Assembly: GCF_000307855.1 (NCBI RefSeq)
Contig: NZ_AJLR01000040.1
Span: forward strand, 1 to 64,000
Direction of reading: 5' to 3'
Length of the DNA stretch: 64,000 nucleotides
From: Schinkia azotoformans LMG 9581
Lineage (GTDB): Bacteria; Bacillota; Bacilli; Bacillales; Bacillaceae_J
This document shows, piece by piece, positions 9,086 to 16,635 of this stretch (its first letter is position 1; each line of letters starts with the position of its first letter). The notes under the pieces are model-generated. The model ran no database searches. It was not told the origin of the DNA and saw nothing but the letters and a program-made list of their open reading frames with translations. The position numbers and the translations under genes are program-made.

Positions 9086-9665
9086 ATGGAAAAAGTATGT
9101 TTTGAATTAGAAAATGTAGAAGTGACCTATTTAGATAAGGAAATATTAAAGTGAATATATAGCTCAAAAGCAGCTCAGGAAAAAATGAAAAAAGCTGAAA
9201 AAGTTGCTCAAGCAGGGCGCATGTCAAAAAAAGAAGCAAAGTCCAAAGCAAATAGAATGTTTGAGACAAAATCCAAGGGCACAAGCCAAAAAGCACTACA
9301 ACGTGCGGCAAAAGCGATTGAACATAGAAAGGAACATCTTCAAGAAGTCGAAGCGGTAAAAGAGAAAAGACCAATCGTGTTCCGCCAATCAAAAGCTTTA
9401 GAATTGCACAATAAGTTTTCAATTATGGCAGACAAACTAACGCTTCGTGTGGAGGAGAAAGTGTTATTAGATGAGGTTAGTTTTCAATTGCCCCTCGCTA
9501 AAAAAATTGCTATAACTGGCAGCAACGGCAGTGGGAAAAGCACTTTACTATACCATATTGTGAATCATGGGGAGGGTTTAATCATTTCGCCAAAAGTAAA
9601 GTTTGGCTATTAATGTAGCAGATATACACTATGAAATCACTGATCAAATGTTAACTCGGAAGTGA
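9086..9665 (+). pseudogene. ABC-F ribosomal protection protein (VmlR/Vga-like), deleted remnant
   Basis: Three pieces of one ABC-F ATPase remain in order. From 9086 the first 22 residues (MEKVCFELENVEVTYLDKEILK) end at TGA. From about 9155 the inter-domain linker (KKAEKVAQAGRMSKKEAK, RPIVFRQSKALEL) runs into the second ABC domain through its Walker A (GSNGSGKST) to KVKFGY. From 9612, NVADIHYEITDQMLTRK-stop matches an ABC-F C-terminus. Most of ABC domain 1 and the region from after Walker A of domain 2 to the end, including its signature and Walker B, are gone. Intact relatives (VmlR, Vga, Lsa) give resistance to lincosamides, streptogramins A and pleuromutilins by acting on the ribosome. This copy cannot work. 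Confidence 0.85.
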
Positions 9666-9684
9666 TTAAAGTAGCATGACCAAT

Positions 9685-9722
9685 GAAAAACGGGCTGTCC
9701 AAAAGGAACGTGCCCGTTTTAT
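9685..9722 (+). terminator. Terminator of the ABC-F remnant
   Basis: AAACGGGC...GCCCGTTTT lies about 20 bp after the surviving ABC-F stop codon, where the native terminator is expected. A second hairpin (CAAGAA...TTCTTG followed by GTTTTTT) follows at about 9749-9781. Confidence 0.65.
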
Positions 9723-9789
9723 TGGATTTTTCAAGGTTTGGGGTACGTTACAAGAATTTGCGTGCCCGTTCTTGGTTTTTTCGTCTATC

Positions 9790-10836
9790 TTATTTTTCAA
9801 ACGCATTTGCTTTTTCGAGAAAACTTGTATTTAAGTATTTAGTAACATCAATTTCTTTTGTCAGAAGGGGTTGTTCCCCTTCACTAAAAAGTTCAATTAG
9901 TTTCTTCCATGAATCAGGATAAATATGGCCGTAGCCTTTTTCGGTTTCGATAGGGGTAGATAGGTCAATGAATGTGTTTAGTCCTAATTGGCCAACCCTT
10001 TCATCTGCAAATTCTTCTGGAACTGCGATTTTCATAATTTCAAATGCTAAATTGCGATTTTTAATCGAGAAATCTATTCCTCTTGCAATTCCTCGTGAAA
10101 TTTTTTCAACTAAATCTGGCCGTTCGTTAATAATTTTTCCGTTAGCAATAATAGCTGTTGAAGGTAGTGATTTAAAAGCCCTAGGTGTTAAGGATTTTGA
10201 TTGAAAGCCCTTTGTATAAAGGGAAACTAAATCATGTGCTCCACCGCAATAGGCTGCAATTTTCTCCTTTTCAAAAGCGACGAGAATAGTTGTAGCATCA
10301 TTACCAATTGGAAGAAGAGTGACATCTTCATTCGCATGTAATCCCTCTCTTGCTAAAAGTGATTGAACCATAGGCACTTCAGCACCACTAAGTTCTGTAA
10401 CTCCAATAGCTTGTCCTTTTAATTGATTTATATTTTTAATGTCAGAATATTTTGGAACGATTAAATCAAATAAATTCGTCGAGTTAATTTGATATACAAC
10501 TTTAATGTCCATCCCTTGGTCCCAAGCCGGGATTAGAGAGGCAACAGCAACGACGCCGAAATCAGCAGTCCCAGAACCAATTTGCTGCACAACATTTGCG
10601 CCGCCTTTTTCAGGAACTAGTTCAACATCAAGACCTTCCTCTTGGAAAAACCCTTTTTCCTTAGCAATATAAGCGTAAAACATGGGATTACCTTTGGCAG
10701 CCAATAAAAGCTTCACTTTTTCTAATTCAGTATCACTACTTGTAGGCGAATTGCCTCCATCATTCGTCGAGGTTGACCCACATGCAGTTACAAGTATTAT
10801 TGAAAAGAATAGTAAAATGCTTACCGTAGATTTCAT
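9790..10836 (-). CDS. ABC transporter substrate-binding lipoprotein, NMT1/THI5-SsuA type
   Basis: A 348-residue secreted lipoprotein. The signal peptide ends in the lipobox VTAC (Cys19), then a Ser/Thr/Asn-rich linker leads into a periplasmic-binding fold of the NMT1/THI5/SsuA type (KGFFQEEGLDVELVP, GSGTADFGVVA). Members bring pyrimidine precursors of thiamine, alkanesulfonates or similar small molecules to an ABC importer. No permease or ATPase gene is adjacent, so it is an orphan here and the substrate cannot be named. The gene lies between the ABC-F remnant and a converging gene set. The ribosome site GGAG precedes ATG. Confidence 0.85.
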   Translation of the reverse strand: MKSTVSILLFFSIILVTACGSTSTNDGGNSPTSSDTELEKVKLLLAAKGNPMFYAYIAKEKGFFQEEGLDVELVPEKGGANVVQQIGSGTADFGVVAVASLIPAWDQGMDIKVVYQINSTNLFDLIVPKYSDIKNINQLKGQAIGVTELSGAEVPMVQSLLAREGLHANEDVTLLPIGNDATTILVAFEKEKIAAYCGGAHDLVSLYTKGFQSKSLTPRAFKSLPSTAIIANGKIINERPDLVEKISRGIARGIDFSIKNRNLAFEIMKIAVPEEFADERVGQLGLNTFIDLSTPIETEKGYGHIYPDSWKKLIELFSEGEQPLLTKEIDVTKYLNTSFLEKANAFEK

Positions 10837-11023
10837 CTCATATCATCTCCTATTATTCAGAAGACATCCCTGTATCTATTATACATGTAAAATGTTTCTT
10901 ATGGTGCAACATTCTGGATATTTCGACACTCAATATAAAGTATAAAGGTGATAAATACGATCATCGGTATGATACTAGTAGAATACAGAACGTTAGGAAG
11001 AGTAGAGTAGAGTAAAAAAATAA

Positions 11024-11053
11024 AACAGCTCCTTTCTAACAGAAGTGAGCTGC
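11024..11053 (-). terminator. Terminator after the LysM-GH18 gene
   Basis: CAGCTC...GAGCTG forms the stem; on the minus strand it is followed by TTTTATTTTTTT. It lies just beyond a copy of the dispersed 30-bp element. Confidence 0.75.
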
Positions 11054-11061
11054 TTTACTGA

Positions 11062-11091
11062 GCCTGGGGGTCGGGAACTGTGTCCCAGAGC
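11062..11091 (+). repeat. Dispersed 30-bp element, copy 1
   Basis: Contains the core GGGGTCGGGAACTGTGTCCC and lies between the GH18 stop codon and its terminator. Seven other copies are listed at 12619, 13275, 16688, 20327, 20370, 43480 and 43511. Confidence 0.8.
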
Positions 11092-11104
11092 CGGTATGTT
11101 TATT

Positions 11105-12511
11105 TTATTTTTTTATGATATTGAAATTTGCCCCTAGAACTGGCCAATTTTGCTGGAATGCTGGCCCAAGGACCCAGTAGCTTACCCCGCGAAGATTGTA
11201 CTCTTTTGCAGTGTCGTATTTGACCTGTATGCTGCGGGCATCTTCAAACCACACTTCATGCTGTTGACCTGATCGATCTGTGTAATGGAAAAATGGCGAT
11301 TGAGAGGTTTCATTATAGTTAATGGCAACGCCATTTTGCGCCGCAATGTTGACAGCCTGTCTTGGACCAATAACATCAGCCCTTGTTCCATATTTCCAAG
11401 GGATCTTCCAATCATAACCATATATCGGTACACCCATAATAATTTTATGACGAGGAATGACGGAAACCGCATAATCTAGCACCTTTTTTACCTCATTAAT
11501 AGGAGCAACTGCCATTGGACGGCCGCCAATCCAACCCCATTCATAAGTCATGATCACTACAAAATCAACAATTTCCCCGTGAGCGGCATAGTCATGAGCC
11601 GCATATTGTAATCCTTTTTGTTCCGCACTGTACTTAGGAGCAAGTGCTGTTGAAACAGAGTAACCCTCTGGTTTTATTCGTCTAACGACTTTTCGGAGGA
11701 AATTATTAAAGTTTTCCTTATCCTCAGGGTAGACGTATTCAAAATCGATATTTACCCCTGTATACCCTTTTTGCTTTAGCTCTGCCAATATATTAGTAAT
11801 GAGTGTATTCTGAATGTCTTCATTTCTTATAATTTGGGCGGCTTCGTCTGGATTAAAACCCGCATTTGTAATCGCAAGAAGCGGGGAAACATTTCTGTTC
11901 CGAGCGACTGTAAGGATAGCATTGTCATCTAAAGGTGTAAGGCCCCCAGTCTTTGTAACATTATGACTAAATGGGCTGATATAGGTAAGATATGGTGCGA
12001 TCGGTGAAACAAGATTCGCTCCGTCCTGGCCCACCCTAGTTACGTAGGCATTTACTTCCATGGCTTTTTTCATGGACGTCTCAGGTATCCTCAGTCTTTG
12101 CCCAATATAAAGCATCTCTGGATTTTGAAGTTGGTTTGCCTGAACAATGGCTGAAACGCTTACTCCATAACGATTCGCAATTAACCATAACGTTTCCCCA
12201 GATTGAACGGAATGATAAATAACGGGAATGGTTAGTACTTGACCAATATAAAGTCTCGATGGGTCTGTTAGCTGATTTGCTTTTACAATCTCTTGTATCG
12301 ATACACCGAAACGATAGGCTATTGACCATAAGGTATCTCCGGGCTGAACCACATATTGTTGATAAGGTGCAGGGATCACTAATGCCTCCCCGACAACCAA
12401 CCTGTTCGGGTCCTCCAAACCGTTAGCAAAAACAATTTGTTGATTGGTAGTCCCAAATTTATGAGAGATTCTCGAAAGAGTGTCTCCTCTTTGTACAACA
12501 TATATTTTCAT
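11105..12511 (-). CDS. LysM-GH18 spore cortex hydrolase, YaaH/SleL-like
   Basis: A 468-residue protein with three N-terminal LysM domains (about residues 2-45, 49-93 and 95-140; each has YVVQRGDTL, YVVQPGDTL or HSVQSGETL) and a glycosyl hydrolase 18 domain (about 150-465). The catalytic acid lies in GVNIDFEYV (Glu258). B. subtilis YaaH/YdhD and B. cereus SleL have this layout and degrade cortex peptidoglycan during germination as N-acetylglucosaminidase or epimerase-type enzymes. There is no signal peptide, as expected for a protein deposited on the spore from the mother cell. The start is the second of two adjacent ATGs, with GAGGTGG six bases upstream. Confidence 0.9.
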   Translation of the reverse strand: MKIYVVQRGDTLSRISHKFGTTNQQIVFANGLEDPNRLVVGEALVIPAPYQQYVVQPGDTLWSIAYRFGVSIQEIVKANQLTDPSRLYIGQVLTIPVIYHSVQSGETLWLIANRYGVSVSAIVQANQLQNPEMLYIGQRLRIPETSMKKAMEVNAYVTRVGQDGANLVSPIAPYLTYISPFSHNVTKTGGLTPLDDNAILTVARNRNVSPLLAITNAGFNPDEAAQIIRNEDIQNTLITNILAELKQKGYTGVNIDFEYVYPEDKENFNNFLRKVVRRIKPEGYSVSTALAPKYSAEQKGLQYAAHDYAAHGEIVDFVVIMTYEWGWIGGRPMAVAPINEVKKVLDYAVSVIPRHKIIMGVPIYGYDWKIPWKYGTRADVIGPRQAVNIAAQNGVAINYNETSQSPFFHYTDRSGQQHEVWFEDARSIQVKYDTAKEYNLRGVSYWVLGPAFQQNWPVLGANFNIIKK

Positions 12512-12618
12512 CATCCGCCACCTCAAAGTAAGCATTAATAATATGCAATTTACTTTAGGATATTCATGGGTAAACATTTATGTGATAAAAGCCGTGGGAG
12601 AGCAGCGGGTGGGTAAGC

Positions 12619-12645
12619 GAGCCGCAGTACCCGACCCCGTGGCTC
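12619..12645 (-). repeat. Dispersed 30-bp element, copy 2
   Basis: Reads GAGCCGCAGTACCCGACCCC then GTGGCTC on the plus strand, so the element is in reverse orientation. Its ends GAGCC/GGCTC are inverted repeats. It lies three bases from the stop of the neighbouring membrane protein gene. Confidence 0.75.
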
Positions 12646-12647
12646 AT

Positions 12648-13103
12648 TCAATAGATAATATTCATGATTTTTTTAATAATAAGTCCGGTTATTACTCCAG
12701 GAATAACAAATAACATGGGAAGCCAGACAGGCCCAAAAAATATTCCAAAAATCTTTAAATTTGATGAGTACATCAAACCAACGGTAACAAAAAATGCGGA
12801 AAATACATAAGGAAGAAAAGAAAAGTGATCTTTTCCGCCTTCTGCATCTTTAACGGCATCCCACATGGCAAAAAAATATAAACAAGGATAAAACATTAAC
12901 CATTCCAAGTCTGTTTCGTGTACGGCTTCGTTTATTTTTCCATTAAAGCTTAAAAGAATAATTTTATTAAAATTAGCTTTTACGTTAATCAGAAATTCAA
13001 GTGCTACTAAAACAATGCCTTTTACTATTTTTCCGTTTAAAAATTGTCCAAACCCTGGAAGGGCAATACTCCACATTAGCTTTTCAAATGCATTCCTATT
13101 CAT
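12648..13103 (-). CDS. Small multi-pass membrane protein, unknown
   Basis: A 151-residue protein with about four hydrophobic segments (around residues 10-38, 70-85, 96-113 and 118-145). The N-terminal ALPGFGQFLNGKIVKG resembles the glycine- and proline-containing start of TM2-like and related small membrane families, and the protein ends in a glycine-rich hairpin helix (VIPGVITGLIIKKI). No function is known. Its own ribosome site is modest (AAAGG four bases before ATG) and its start overlaps the end of a 27-residue leader frame with a perfect ribosome site, so translation is probably coupled. Confidence 0.65.
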   Translation of the reverse strand: MNRNAFEKLMWSIALPGFGQFLNGKIVKGIVLVALEFLINVKANFNKIILLSFNGKINEAVHETDLEWLMFYPCLYFFAMWDAVKDAEGGKDHFSFLPYVFSAFFVTVGLMYSSNLKIFGIFFGPVWLPMLFVIPGVITGLIIKKIMNIIY

Positions 13104-13179
13104 AAGTACCTTTGTTTTGTATTAATAAAACTACAATTCTTTGCATAAAAAGGGGAGTTTTACTGTATCTTTTATCCAT
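13096..13179 (-). CDS. 27-residue leader peptide coupled to the membrane protein
   Basis: On the minus strand AGGAGGTGATT, a perfect Shine-Dalgarno, lies just before ATG 13179. The frame encodes MDKRYSKTPLFMQRIVVLLI followed by QNKGTYE, and its stop TAG overlaps the ATG of the next gene (tATGAATAG). This arrangement is typical of translational coupling. The peptide is too short to classify. Alternatively it is the displaced N-terminus of the membrane protein after a frameshift. Confidence 0.5.
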   Translation of the reverse strand: MDKRYSKTPLFMQRIVVLLIQNKGTYE

Positions 13180-13274
13180 ATAATCACCTCCTGGATATTA
13201 TTTACCAATTTTTTGGGTGTTATGAATTCTTGTAGTGAAATTTGAACATAAATAGTCATCTATTTTCAATTACA

Positions 13275-13301
13275 GGCCATGGGGTCGGGAACTGTGTCCC
13301 A
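13275..13301 (+). repeat. Dispersed 30-bp element, copy 3
   Basis: GGCCATGGGGTCGGGAACTG then TGTCCCA, in the same orientation as copy 1, just downstream of the terminator of the following minus-strand gene. Confidence 0.8.
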
Positions 13302-13310
13302 AATAAAAAA

Positions 13311-13330
13311 GCATACCAACGTTGGTATGC
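13311..13330 (-). terminator. Perfect palindromic terminator
   Basis: GCATACCAAC/GTTGGTATGC is a perfect 10+10 palindrome followed on the minus strand by TTTTTTATTT. It ends the 72-residue protein gene. Confidence 0.8.
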
Positions 13331-13342
13331 CTTGTATTTTTG

Positions 13343-13561
13343 CTATCTTTTTTTCTTTTTATTATCCAAAACAAGCTGTTGCTTCTTTTTAACTTCCTCC
13401 TGGACAACTTTTACGTGAATGGTTCTCTCATCAATCGTATCTACACTCAAAACCTTTGCTTTCCGGCCCTTAATTTTTAAATCCTGACCAACCGATGGAA
13501 CATTTTGAAGCAGCTGACTTAATAAAATATTTTTGTTTTCAATAAAATGAACAGTAAACAT
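13343..13561 (-). CDS. Small conserved Bacillus protein, 72 residues
   Basis: Predicted mostly beta protein (MFTVHFIENKNILLSQLLQN, VGQDLKIKGRKAKVLSVDTI, IHVKVVQEEVKKKQQ) ending in a lysine-rich tail, which suggests a small nucleic-acid- or ribosome-associated protein, although no family is recognised. TAGGTGA lies seven bases upstream of ATG and a strong terminator follows, so the gene is a complete monocistronic unit. Confidence 0.65.
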   Translation of the reverse strand: MFTVHFIENKNILLSQLLQNVPSVGQDLKIKGRKAKVLSVDTIDERTIHVKVVQEEVKKKQQLVLDNKKKKR

Positions 13562-13719
13562 TCTATTTTCACCTACTTTTCGGGGGATGTTAATAAAAAA
13601 GACCTCATGAAAATCTTTATATAGAATATTTGAGTCATGTGAAATTTAGACCATATAACTAATAACTTTTGCTGGCTGTTTACGTCAGATTTTTAAGAAA
13701 GAAGAAAAGGGTGCTGTTT

Positions 13720-13827
13720 ATGAAAAATAAGTGGATAAGGCAGATGCGTTTCATAAGTGAAGCAATCGGAACTGATGTAAGGTGGGAAGGGAAGCAAAAT
13801 ACAGTTTTTATTAAAACGGAGAAATAA
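13720..13827 (+). CDS. Mini-ORF, half of a copper-amine-oxidase-N/stalk domain
   Basis: The 35-residue frame (MKNKWIRQMRFISEAIGTDV..., ending NTVFIKTEK) matches the second half of the stalk/copper amine oxidase N-terminal domain, in which LRFVSEALGAxVxW and a T-V-x-I strand are typical; compare [16 protein letters not shown] in the secreted cyclophilin of this window. It has a ribosome site (AAAAGGGTG) before ATG and its own terminator. It is either a genuinely expressed micro-protein or the 3-prime remnant of a stalk-domain gene. No signal peptide. Confidence 0.45.
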   Translation: MKNKWIRQMRFISEAIGTDVRWEGKQNTVFIKTEK

Positions 13828-13833
13828 AATAGG

Positions 13834-13866
13834 GGAGACTGACTCTAAGTAAATGAGCCAGTCTCC
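13834..13866. terminator. Bidirectional terminator
   Basis: GGAGACTGACTC...GAGCCAGTCTCC followed by TTATTTT on the plus strand and by TATTTTATTTC on the minus strand. It serves the mini-ORF and the converging SRPBCC gene. Confidence 0.85.
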
Positions 13867-13879
13867 TTATTTTAAAAAA

Positions 13880-14362
13880 CTAGTTGACAACTTTATTAAC
13901 GGCCTCAACATATTTCTCGTACCATTTATTCCATTCTTCACGTCTAGATTCAATCGTTGTTCCAGCAAGGAGGGCTTCCACAACATCAAGACATACATGC
14001 CAGCCTGCCAGATCCCTTGGAGTATGGTCTGTAATTTTTGATATCTTTTCAACTAACACTAATTGACAACCCGAAGATTCTTCACTCAATTCGAAACGAA
14101 CTATTGTCTCACCCCAGGTATATTCTAGGACAGCCTGCATTTTTAACTCGGTAATAGTCATTTCTAAAAACGTCCCATTTCGCATGTCAAATTTAATGAT
14201 TCCGCCTTCTCGAAGTTCGTTCACGCTTAACTCAGGGAACCACATTGCTAGCTTCTCATTTTCGGTTAAATATGACCAAACATCATGAACAGAGTGCTTT
14301 AAATGACGTTCAAAGCGGGCTATATATTGATTCTCGGCTTTTTCAATTTTGGCAAGCAACAT
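13880..14362 (-). CDS. SRPBCC (AHSA1-type START-like) protein
   Basis: The 160-residue protein has the START/SRPBCC fold pattern: an N-terminal strand IARFERHLKHSVHDVWSYLT, then NEKLAMWFPE, a central set of strands (IIKFDMRNGTFLEMTITEL, LEYTWGETIVRFEL) and the C-terminal helix with GWHVCLDVVEALL. Members bind hydrophobic ligands or act as ATPase activators; the ligand is unknown. The start chosen is the ATG after GGAGGAATCA; thirteen codons further upstream is an ATG lacking such a site. It is divergent from a DUF4181 membrane gene. Confidence 0.85.
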   Translation of the reverse strand: MLLAKIEKAENQYIARFERHLKHSVHDVWSYLTENEKLAMWFPELSVNELREGGIIKFDMRNGTFLEMTITELKMQAVLEYTWGETIVRFELSEESSGCQLVLVEKISKITDHTPRDLAGWHVCLDVVEALLAGTTIESRREEWNKWYEKYVEAVNKVVN

Positions 14363-14443
14363 TGATTCCTCCATTATTTTAATGACTATATAAAAAAACA
14401 ATACAATGATATTATACTATAGAAATCGATAGGGGGTCTTTCA

Positions 14444-14797
14444 GTGGGATTTTTTCAATTTGTAATCATTTTCATTCTTCTGTCTGTATTAATAGAGAGG
14501 GTAATTCGAAAACGGCTTGGTATAGAAAAGAAAAAGATTTCGGAGACCGCAGGGAAAAATGTAGATCGTTGGGGTCGTGGAATTATTCTTGTTACTTTTT
14601 TAGCTACTTTTTCGTATTTTATTGATAAAGATGATGAAATCGTGAAGTGGTATTGGATTTCCTATTACGTCATATTAATGGGGTTTCAAACATACATCCA
14701 ATGGAAGTATCTAAAAGACTCGAAAGAATACATACTTTCACTTATATTTTTAGTACTAGGTATAGTTTTCTTATTAAGTGTGGATAGTGTACTTTGA
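14444..14797 (+). CDS. DUF4181 membrane protein
   Basis: A 117-residue protein with four predicted membrane segments (about residues 3-18, 45-61, 70-84 and 95-114). The RKRLGIEKKKISETAGKNVDRWGRGII stretch between segments 1 and 2 is the DUF4181 signature region. Function is unknown; such proteins are common in Bacillus. GTG start with AGGGGG seven bases upstream, and its own terminator follows. Confidence 0.75.
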   Translation: MGFFQFVIIFILLSVLIERVIRKRLGIEKKKISETAGKNVDRWGRGIILVTFLATFSYFIDKDDEIVKWYWISYYVILMGFQTYIQWKYLKDSKEYILSLIFLVLGIVFLLSVDSVL

Positions 14798-14809
14798 TGT
14801 GTTGTAGTT

Positions 14810-14841
14810 GGACAAGGAACCGAATCGATGGTCCCTTGTCC
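14810..14841 (+). terminator. Terminator of the DUF4181 gene
   Basis: GGACAAGGAACC...GGTCCCTTGTCC followed by GATTTT. Confidence 0.8.
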
Positions 14842-14881
14842 GATTTTAAAAGTAAAGAAAGTATCTAGTTTTTGAACATCG

Positions 14882-15035
14882 TTGTCTGGCTCCAGCGCCT
14901 ATCGCCTAGCAAACTTCAGGTCTCCTTCCTACGATAAGTCAACTAAGAATTGCTAACACAATTCAAGTTTCTTTTATCGCTGTCGTTGTCCCCTCCAGTT
15001 TGTACGGCGATAAGCAAGGCGCTTCCGCTTTTCTT
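14882..15035. repeat. Bacillus extragenic repeat (CTCCAGCGCCT...AGGCGCTTCCGC)
   Basis: The ends TTGTCTGGCTCCAGCGCCTA and AAGGCGCTTCCGCTTTTCTT form an outer inverted repeat around about 110 bp of sequence. I recognise these ends as a widespread intergenic repeat of Bacillus chromosomes with a variable middle. Its right end contributes the TAA stop of the Rieske oxidoreductase gene. It may act as a transcription end or as a folded RNA. Confidence 0.75.
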
Positions 15036-16599
15036 AGTAACCCGAGTTTTCAGAAGTAAGATTTTCAAGCATCGTATGATCGCCTTTTTGCAACGGTTTT
15101 TCTGCCGGACCTTCAATGACTTCACCCGTGTATGAGAATCTGGATCCGTGGCATGGACAATCCCAAGTACGTTCACCATCATTCCAATTCACTTCGCAGC
15201 CAACATGCGTACACGTCGTATCAACAATATGTAGTTTTCCTTCGGTATCCCGGTAGGCGCCTTTTCGGGCACCATTAACCATCACAATTCCGCCTTCATC
15301 ATTTGCCAATTCTTCTGCATACTTGTTGCTAACCTCGAGTTTTCCTTTTATTAAGTGTTTCGCTACATCAATATTTTCTTTAAAGAACTTTTGCAAACTT
15401 GGGTCCGCATAAAAACGAGATGGGGTGTAGACGGTTTGATATGGATTCTCTTTATTCAGTGCCATATCCGCTAATAACAAGCCTGCCGCCGTGCCATTGG
15501 TCATGCCCCATTTTCGATAACCTGTAGCAATAAGGATATTATGAACACCGGAAGTGATTTCACCAACATATGGAAGTTTATCCAATGTTGCTAAATCCTG
15601 AGTTGACCAGCGGTAATCAAAGTGATCAAGATTGAAAACATCTTTTGCGAACTTTTCCAATGCTTTGTAATGTTCCTTCGTATCTACACCTTGACCCGAT
15701 TTATGGCTCTCACCTCCAATGATGAGCAAATTCTCACCATCTACCGGCGTAAAACGAATCGACCGGTTGGGCTTATCAACGCTTAGATACGTGCCACCCG
15801 GATAATCCATGTTTGTTTTCGTAGCAAGTACATAAGAACGGTCCGCATGTAATCGTCCAGAATAAAAACCCGTCCCTTCATAGAAAGGAAAATGAGAGCA
15901 AGAGAGGACCCCATTCCCCGTAACACGGTGACCGTCGCGGGTAAGGACTGTCGCTTTATTTTCATCTCGTTCAATATTTACCGCTACCGTGTTTTCAAAA
16001 ATGTATCCACCTTTGTCGACTATAACTTTTACAAGGTGAGTCAAATATTTAAGGGGATGAAATTGGGCTTGTTTTTTCATAACGAGCCCTTTGTAGATTT
16101 TAATATCAAAAGGAATTTCATTTATAATATTACCTTCAATATTTAATTTTTGATAAGCTTGGAATTCCTTTTCGATTTTTTGGATACTTTGCTCTTCAGT
16201 TGTATAAAGATGTGCATCTTGTTCGCTGAAATCACAATCGATTTTAAGATCATTGACCGTGTTTTTAATAAAATTCAAGGCATTTGTGTTCGCTTCATAA
16301 TATAATCTTGCTTTATTAATTCCAAAATGGCTGATTAATTCATCGTAAATGATATCATGTTGTGCTGTTATTTTCGCAGTCGTATGGCCGGTTGTTCCAT
16401 TTAGCAGTTTGCCTGCATCAATGAGTGCAACTCTAACACCTTCATTGACCAAGAGATACGCAGCCGTAATACCGGTAATACCACCGCCAACAATAACAAC
16501 ATCCGTCTCCAAATCTCCATCCAGCTGTTTAAATTCAGGAAAATCTATGCCATCCCGCCAATATGGCTCCGGGAATTGTGGAATCTTCTCATCTGCCAA
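15034..16599 (-). CDS. yhfW: FAD oxidoreductase with C-terminal Rieske domain
   Basis: A 521-residue protein like B. subtilis YhfW. Residues 33-60 hold the Rossmann FAD-binding motif (VVIVGGGITGITAAYLL), followed by a DadA-type FAD oxidoreductase domain to about residue 420. The C-terminal Rieske [2Fe-2S] domain has both ligand pairs (CTHVGC from residue 463, CPCHGS from residue 481). The cytoplasmic enzyme probably oxidises an amine or amino-acid-like substrate and passes electrons to the Rieske centre; the substrate is unknown. The start has a modest GGAGG-like site. Its stop codon lies in the right end of an extragenic repeat. Confidence 0.9.
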   Translation of the reverse strand: MADEKIPQFPEPYWRDGIDFPEFKQLDGDLETDVVIVGGGITGITAAYLLVNEGVRVALIDAGKLLNGTTGHTTAKITAQHDIIYDELISHFGINKARLYYEANTNALNFIKNTVNDLKIDCDFSEQDAHLYTTEEQSIQKIEKEFQAYQKLNIEGNIINEIPFDIKIYKGLVMKKQAQFHPLKYLTHLVKVIVDKGGYIFENTVAVNIERDENKATVLTRDGHRVTGNGVLSCSHFPFYEGTGFYSGRLHADRSYVLATKTNMDYPGGTYLSVDKPNRSIRFTPVDGENLLIIGGESHKSGQGVDTKEHYKALEKFAKDVFNLDHFDYRWSTQDLATLDKLPYVGEITSGVHNILIATGYRKWGMTNGTAAGLLLADMALNKENPYQTVYTPSRFYADPSLQKFFKENIDVAKHLIKGKLEVSNKYAEELANDEGGIVMVNGARKGAYRDTEGKLHIVDTTCTHVGCEVNWNDGERTWDCPCHGSRFSYTGEVIEGPAEKPLQKGDHTMLENLTSENSGY

Positions 16600-16635
16600 A
16601 AATAAAACCTCCGTTTCATTATCAAAAAGATAAAT

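Noticed and set aside
9078-9422. Minus-strand 114-codon frame
   Set aside because: Shadow of the ABC-F linker; leucine- and phenylalanine-rich antisense with no ribosome site.
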